From positions 1 through 8,962 of the forward strand of contig CAJUOR010000066.1 of NCBI GenBank assembly GCA_910588165.1: DNA of 8,962 nucleotides. Direction: 5' to 3'. Position 1 is the stretch's first letter. Every line of letters begins with the position of its first letter. This document shows, one piece after another, positions 5,732-8,962 of this stretch. Source of the DNA: an uncultured Thomasclavelia sp. (lineage in GTDB: Bacteria; Bacillota_I; Bacilli_A; Erysipelotrichales; Coprobacillaceae). Made by a program: the position numbers and the translations under genes. The notes below the pieces were generated by a model that was given only the letters and a program-made list of their open reading frames with translations, had not been told where the DNA came from and did not search any database.

Positions 5732-6784
5732 TTAAAATGGTATTTTCTTTTGATCTAAAATCGTTGCATATACCTCTGACCATGCTGCTACTAATACGTC
5801 ATAAATAAATTCAGACGGATAATCAGCGACTTTCATATCCAATGGGAAATAGCCTTTGGTCATGACGGCAGATTGAACATCCTCTTCAGTAACATTATTT
5901 GCTATCATCAAATCTCTTAACTGCTTTGGAATACGTTCATCAATTTCAATTACTTTAGAAACTTCTTGAACATTAGACACTAAATTAAAATCATCATGTT
6001 GATATGGATCTACCTCCATTAAAGTATTTGATGCTTGAGTAGCTATAGCCTTTCCTTCAATAATGTGCCTAATAACCTCATAGCTGAATTCACACTCTTC
6101 AGGAAGTCCATCTCTATTTTTAGCGTCCCAACACGGATGATGTGCTGTATACATTACTCTTTGACCACCTTGTGCTTTATGCTTTTTACCTTTTTCATCG
6201 ACAGCAACACTGAAGGTCTTATAATTCGCAAATAATACCATGTCTGCCCACTCCTTTGTTAATGGAGCAGTTTGGGCTGTTGTCTTCTTTCCTAGCTTCA
6301 ATTCATAGCGATCATAAGCTCCCATTTCATTTGGTTGTTCAAACTTGCGAAGAATAGCATGAGCTGTCAATACAACGTTAATATTCGCTATATCAATAAC
6401 ATCCTGAAGAAGATTTAAAAATCTCCCCCATTCCTCTGCGATGTAGGTATAGCCATTTCCATAACCAAAATCTTCTACTCCGGATTTGCCATGTTTTTGA
6501 CATACTGCTTCAGTACATAGTCTTTCCGCCCAGTCTGCAGTATCAATGACCAAAGTGTCACATGGCCTAGTCTGAATAGCGAACTTAACTTCATCTAAAA
6601 GCATTTGCCATGAAGTTGGTTTAGGTAATCTTTTAACGTTCAATTTTTTTGTCGAACCTTCCGTGTCAATAAAATATGGATTTGGAAATTGAGAAGCAAA
6701 TGTGCTTTTGCCAATTCCTTCAGGACCATAAACAACAACTTTTTGAGCGGTGTGCTGAACACCTGATGTAATTTTAAAATTCAT
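5732..6784 (-). CDS. RecA-like AAA_24 ATPase, Sak4-type recombinase
   Basis: A 350-aa RecA-fold ATPase of the AAA_24 family, to which Sak4-type phage single-strand annealing/recombination proteins are related. Walker A is GPEGIGKS (20-27); FIDTEGS (38-44) follows; Walker B is TLVIDTAD (77-84) with D81; a sensor-like strand is VVLTAHA (137-143). Residues 155-195 (YDRYELKLGKKTTAQ...) suit the polymer/DNA-contact part of the fold. A helical C-terminal domain spans about 280-345, and the protein ends DQKKIPF. I start it at ATG 6782-6784, which shares its A with the stop of the AAA ATPase gene (TAATG) and has GGCAGG about 9 bases upstream. An ATG 21 bases earlier has no such site. In this cassette it probably pairs strands together with the DUF669 protein. 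Recombinase activity is inferred. Confidence 0.88.
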   Translation of the reverse strand: MNFKITSGVQHTAQKVVVYGPEGIGKSTFASQFPNPYFIDTEGSTKKLNVKRLPKPTSWQMLLDEVKFAIQTRPCDTLVIDTADWAERLCTEAVCQKHGKSGVEDFGYGNGYTYIAEEWGRFLNLLQDVIDIANINVVLTAHAILRKFEQPNEMGAYDRYELKLGKKTTAQTAPLTKEWADMVLFANYKTFSVAVDEKGKKHKAQGGQRVMYTAHHPCWDAKNRDGLPEECEFSYEVIRHIIEGKAIATQASNTLMEVDPYQHDDFNLVSNVQEVSKVIEIDERIPKQLRDLMIANNVTEEDVQSAVMTKGYFPLDMKVADYPSEFIYDVLVAAWSEVYATILDQKKIPF

Positions 6785-8094
6785 TAGAATGTACCTGCCT
6801 TCCATGATTTTTCTTGTGATATTTGAGTATCTGTATTTTGTAAAACTGCTTCTTCAGCTGACTGAACTACCATACCATCTTCAATAATGATAGAACATTC
6901 TGAACCGGTAGATACACGAGTCGCAATAGCTTGCAAGCCTTGGCGTTCTAACCACTGACCAAAATCATCAAGTGTGTCAATATCCATTTGTTCTAGCTTA
7001 TCCAAAAGCACAAATTCACACTTTGGATTCAATTTTCTTACAATTGCCGTAGATACTTTTAACTGTTCGGAACTGCTCATGTTATCCCATTTTTGACCTC
7101 TGTACACAAGCTCTGAATCTTCAACACTTAATCCCTCTAATGGCAAATCAGCGTTGTCTAGTAAGGACATTTTCTGTTTGCGGAGGTTATTGATTTCAGA
7201 TGTTAAATCATTATATTGACTTCTAAATTCCTTAGCTTCATCTTCTGCCTTTTCTTTGCTCATATTAGAGCGGACCTTCACGTTAATAGCTTCAATATTT
7301 TTTAGGTTCTCTTCCAATTCCGCAGTAGATTCATCAATAAGATCTAAAGCATCTACTTGTGCAATCGCTAGATTACTATTCGCAGTATTTAATTCCATTT
7401 GTTTCGCTTCTAGCATTTTTTGAATGCGAGCAATTTCCTCATTCAAGGTACTAACTTGGTATTCATATTGAGCGACTTTTTCACGTTTTCTTTGGTTCTC
7501 ACCATTTTTAGCTAAAATCTCTTGTTGCTGCTTAATTAAATCAGATGGAGATATCAGTTCTGAAGGAACATCCGGGTAACTAATCATCTCATCTGCATGT
7601 TTCTTTTTTTGATCAGCGATACGCCCAATTGTTAGACGATGGTTATAAAGTTCTTTTTCTTTCTGCTCTATTTCCGCTAATTGATTACCTACTCCGATAA
7701 TATTCAATAATGTCTGTGCTTTCTCTTTATTAGAGGCACGCATAAATTTAGGTAAATCTAAAGCGAATTGATTCACAAATTCATTTAAGAGTGTTTGTCC
7801 TGCTTTCTTGCCTGTAGAATCTGTTACCTTTAAAGATGAGTTCTTACCTTTCCTTTCAACAACTATGCCGTCATCTAAGATGATTTTTAAATTAGGAGGA
7901 ATGGTTGATCCATTTCTTTGTGGCTGTGATGGCTTGTAGCTATCTCCACCAAGTGCCCACGCAATTGCATCTAGTACAGATGTTTTGCCTTGTCCGTTTT
8001 TTCCACCGATAACTGTTAGTCCATTTTTTGACGGCTCTATTTTAACAGCCTTAATACGTTTAACATTCTCTAGTTCTAAAGAATTGATTTTCAT
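6784..8094 (-). CDS. SbcC/SMC-like AAA_23 ATPase with short coiled coil
   Basis: A 436-aa ATPase with the split ABC/SMC layout. The N-terminal lobe (1-130) has Walker A GKNGQGKT (31-38). A coiled coil spans about 143-310, with long EIARIQKMLEAKQ and KAEDEAKEFRSQYND stretches. The C-terminal lobe carries a signature-like MSSSEQ (339-344) and Walker B FVLLD365. It is far shorter than bacterial SbcC (about 1000 aa), and no SbcD nuclease is encoded nearby. After D365 the usual catalytic Glu is Lys366, with E368 and the D-loop-like MD (370-371) following. ATG 8092-8094 overlaps the upstream 51-aa gene as ATGA and has AGAAGGCG as ribosome binding site. Proteins like this head the Sak4/DUF669/helicase cassette in many phages and probably hold or process DNA ends; the exact role is unknown. 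Confidence 0.88.
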   Translation of the reverse strand: MKINSLELENVKRIKAVKIEPSKNGLTVIGGKNGQGKTSVLDAIAWALGGDSYKPSQPQRNGSTIPPNLKIILDDGIVVERKGKNSSLKVTDSTGKKAGQTLLNEFVNQFALDLPKFMRASNKEKAQTLLNIIGVGNQLAEIEQKEKELYNHRLTIGRIADQKKKHADEMISYPDVPSELISPSDLIKQQQEILAKNGENQRKREKVAQYEYQVSTLNEEIARIQKMLEAKQMELNTANSNLAIAQVDALDLIDESTAELEENLKNIEAINVKVRSNMSKEKAEDEAKEFRSQYNDLTSEINNLRKQKMSLLDNADLPLEGLSVEDSELVYRGQKWDNMSSSEQLKVSTAIVRKLNPKCEFVLLDKLEQMDIDTLDDFGQWLERQGLQAIATRVSTGSECSIIIEDGMVVQSAEEAVLQNTDTQISQEKSWKAGTF

Positions 8095-8246
8095 TTTACA
8101 TACGCCTTCTTTCTTCTGATTTTCTTCAATTCGTTTTGTAATCTTCTTTTGTACTTTTCCAAATCCCTTTTACAATACTTAGACTTGGTTTTCTTTAAAT
8201 CAGCTTCGCATCTTTCAAGCTTTTCTAAAATTCGTTGTTCTTCCAT
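8091..8246 (-). CDS. Small basic coiled-coil protein, 51 aa
   Basis: A 51-aa protein (MEEQRILEKLERCEADLKKT...KKIRRKKAYVK) that is almost wholly charged and predicted as one continuous helix, with Leu/Ile at heptad-like positions in the first half and a very basic C-terminus. ATG 8244-8246 has AGGTTAGGT as ribosome binding site, formed by the last codons of the upstream membrane-protein gene, whose stop is 8 bases away. The stop TGA overlaps the ATG of the AAA ATPase (ATGA), so the two are coupled. Position and spacing argue that it is real despite its size. The strong positive charge fits DNA or RNA contact or binding to the ATPase's coiled coil, but that is a guess. No family is recognised. 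Confidence 0.72.
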   Translation of the reverse strand: MEEQRILEKLERCEADLKKTKSKYCKRDLEKYKRRLQNELKKIRRKKAYVK

Positions 8247-8254
8247 TAGTTTTT

Positions 8255-8458
8255 TTACCTAACCTTTCTTTCCAAAAAGTAATCTTCCCAACGCTGACGT
8301 TTATCCTCTAAATAAGCTAAACGTTCTTGTTGTGCTTTATAATCAATAGGTTTCTTAAACTCGTCTAAAACAAGTTTAAGTGCATATACACCTATAATGA
8401 TAATTGCCATAAAGCACATACCTGATGTCATTGATAAAATAAATAACTTTGGTGTCAT
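8255..8458 (-). CDS. Small single-pass membrane protein, 67 aa
   Basis: A 67-aa protein with one strong hydrophobic segment at about residues 5-31 (LFILSMTSGMCFMAIIIIGV, then YALKLVL), followed by a charged helical tail (KAQQERLAYLEDKRQRWEDY) that could form a coiled coil. It has a short, positively charged N-terminus (MTPK) and the basic residues sit mainly in the tail, so the tail is probably cytoplasmic. There is no signal-peptidase site. ATG 8456-8458 follows GAAAGGA at good spacing. It lies 104 bases after the 53-aa gene with a hairpin between, and 8 bases before the 51-aa gene. Small early-region membrane proteins are common in phages and often have host-takeover or exclusion roles; nothing here fixes the function. 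Confidence 0.78.
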   Translation of the reverse strand: MTPKLFILSMTSGMCFMAIIIIGVYALKLVLDEFKKPIDYKAQQERLAYLEDKRQRWEDYFLERKVR

Positions 8459-8531
8459 GTTTTTTTCCTTTCATATAAACACTAGCACTCATTTTTTGTC
8501 GCTTATGTTTAGTTATATTGATTTTCTAGCC

Positions 8532-8558
8532 AATTTCATCTATAATTAAGATGAAATT
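8532..8558. repeat. Perfect 10-bp hairpin between two early genes
   Basis: AATTTCATCT (8532-8541) and AGATGAAATT (8549-8558) pair perfectly around the 7-base loop ATAATTA. It lies between the stop of the 53-aa gene and the start of the membrane-protein gene. No T-run follows on the operon strand; on the plus strand it is followed by TTCCTT, so at best a weak terminator in that direction. It may shape mRNA stability or partial termination. Confidence 0.6.
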
Positions 8559-8562
8559 TTCC

Positions 8563-8724
8563 TTAAATTTCGTTTTGAGTCTCTGCGCCAACAGAGGCTT
8601 TTTCCTTTGTAGATTCTTCGTGTTTAATGAACATCTTAGCTAGGAATTCAATGAGTGCATCATGATGAAACTCTCCTTGAATATGACTATCTATAACGAT
8701 TGCTCTATTCCCAATCAATTCCAT
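8563..8724 (-). CDS. Hypothetical phage protein, 53 aa
   Basis: A 53-aa protein of unknown function, MELIGNRAIVIDSHIQGEFH at the start and a polar, Glu/Lys-rich end. ATG 8722-8724 is chosen because AAAGGTGGTGA sits directly upstream, the best ribosome binding site in the right part of the window. The same frame stays open upstream to an ATG at 8797-8799. That longer 78-aa form would add a hydrophobic N-terminus (ILLTIVVGYFWGAI) but lacks a good binding site. The mature part has two His pairs (SHIQ, FHHD), a helical middle (DALIEFLAKMFIKHEE) and a disordered tail. It is the first visible gene of the operon; its promoter was not found. Confidence 0.7.
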   Translation of the reverse strand: MELIGNRAIVIDSHIQGEFHHDALIEFLAKMFIKHEESTKEKASVGAETQNEI

Positions 8725-8728
8725 ATAA

Positions 8729-8739
8729 TCACCACCTTT
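8729..8739 (-). promoter_or_regulatory. Strong ribosome binding site for the 53-aa gene
   Basis: AAAGGTGGTGA, nearly complementary to the 16S rRNA 3' end, lies 4 bases before ATG 8722-8724. It decides the 53-aa start over the in-frame ATG at 8799. Confidence 0.75.
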
Positions 8740-8851
8740 CTTTTCTATCGCTCCCCAGAAGTAACCAACCACGATTGTTAATAAAATCTTGGGGTACATT
8801 TAATCTTTTAGGGGGATTGTGATTGGCTACTGCCGAGAAGCGATAATATTG

Positions 8852-8881
8852 TTGATTTTTAGCACCTCATCTAGCTATAAT
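8852..8881 (+). promoter_or_regulatory. Candidate plus-strand sigma-A promoter
   Basis: TTGATT (8852-8857), an 18-base spacer and a perfect TATAAT (8876-8881) on the plus strand, facing the right edge. A start near 8888 would transcribe the GC-rich stretch. A short dyad ACAC-CA-GTGT (8894-8903) follows just after the expected start and could be an operator. Divergence from the minus-strand operon fits a phage early control region, but the gene or RNA it drives is outside the window. Confidence 0.5.
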
Positions 8882-8929
8882 AGATTTATCAATACACCAG
8901 TGTTGAAGGGGCGCGGTGGCTCCATGGAA

Positions 8930-8953
8930 CACGCTCATGTGGTCGCTCATGAC
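8930..8953. repeat. Two tandem 12-nt mini-hairpins with the same loop
   Basis: CAC-GCTCAT-GTG (8930-8941) is followed without a gap by GTC-GCTCAT-GAC (8942-8953). The 6-base loop is identical, while the 3-bp stems differ yet both pair; the second can extend to GGTC/GACC. TCCATGGA (8921-8928) is a further palindrome just before. This could be part of a structured RNA or tandem protein-binding sites. Confidence 0.55.
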
Positions 8954-8962
8954 CGATGTGTG

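Larger units (their letters stand above)
8725..8962. other. Upstream leader of the operon with no clear gene
   Basis: The 238 bases right of the 53-aa start. The first part (to about 8800) is an open extension of that gene's frame; the rest has no convincing gene on either strand. Two minus-strand frames stay open from the right edge to about 8870-8890, and on the plus strand an ATG at 8924 begins a frame open to the edge; all are too short to judge. Base composition changes sharply: 8905-8954 is about 64% G+C, against the AT-rich remainder. The stretch contains a plus-strand promoter candidate and the tandem mini-hairpins listed separately. I found no good minus-strand promoter for the operon. 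Confidence 0.5.

Noticed and set aside
8924..8962. Plus-strand coding start ATGGAACACGCTC at the right edge
   Set aside because: Only 13 codons are visible, and the pattern of its His/Val codons is explained by the tandem hairpin repeat; cannot be decided within this window.
8905..8962. tRNA, SRP RNA, RNase P RNA or tmRNA in the GC-rich right end
   Set aside because: None of their characteristic conserved segments as I know them is present in the visible part.

Overview
The window is a replication and recombination module of a temperate phage or prophage from a low-GC Gram-positive host (Bacillota). The evidence is AT-rich codon usage, strong AGGAGG-type ribosome binding sites, very tight gene packing with TAATG and ATGA junctions, and a gene order typical of Firmicutes siphophage early regions. 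The genetic code is standard: TGA ends at least two clear genes and Trp is TGG. I cannot name the genus. Every recognisable gene lies on the minus strand, so the operon reads from right to left.

Layout in transcription order. First come small early genes: a 53-aa protein (8563-8724), a 67-aa single-pass membrane protein (8255-8458) and a 51-aa basic, probably coiled-coil protein (8091-8246). The core cassette follows: an SbcC/SMC-like AAA ATPase (6784-8094), a RecA-like AAA_24 ATPase of the Sak4 type (5732-6784), a DUF669 presumed ssDNA-binding protein (5248-5712), a DEAH superfamily 2 helicase (3647-5248), and a large PriCT_2 / primase-palm / RepA-type helicase / winged-helix protein that starts at TTG (1436-3640). 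Next is a 237-bp AT-rich gap full of short palindromes. Then come an 83-aa unknown protein, a RusA Holliday-junction resolvase (562-954), two small decayed genes (240-534), and the start of a DUF3850 (PUA/ASCH-like) gene that runs off the left edge.

How the genes could work together (family knowledge plus inference): the primase-helicase and the SF2 helicase open and prime DNA, DUF669 coats single strands, the Sak4-like ATPase pairs strands, the SMC-like ATPase may tether or process ends, and RusA resolves the junctions. The cassette itself is a known phage arrangement.

The less expected observations are: two small genes next to RusA that carry a frameshift, a nonsense codon and a lost ATG; an E-[IL]-GWDD-x-I-x-x-D motif shared by DUF669 and the primase; a palindrome-rich gap after the primase that could be an origin or control region; and, at the right edge, a plus-strand promoter followed by a GC-rich stretch with two tandem 12-nt mini-hairpins that share one loop but differ in the stem. 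I saw no tRNA, rRNA, IS element, CRISPR array or defence gene.
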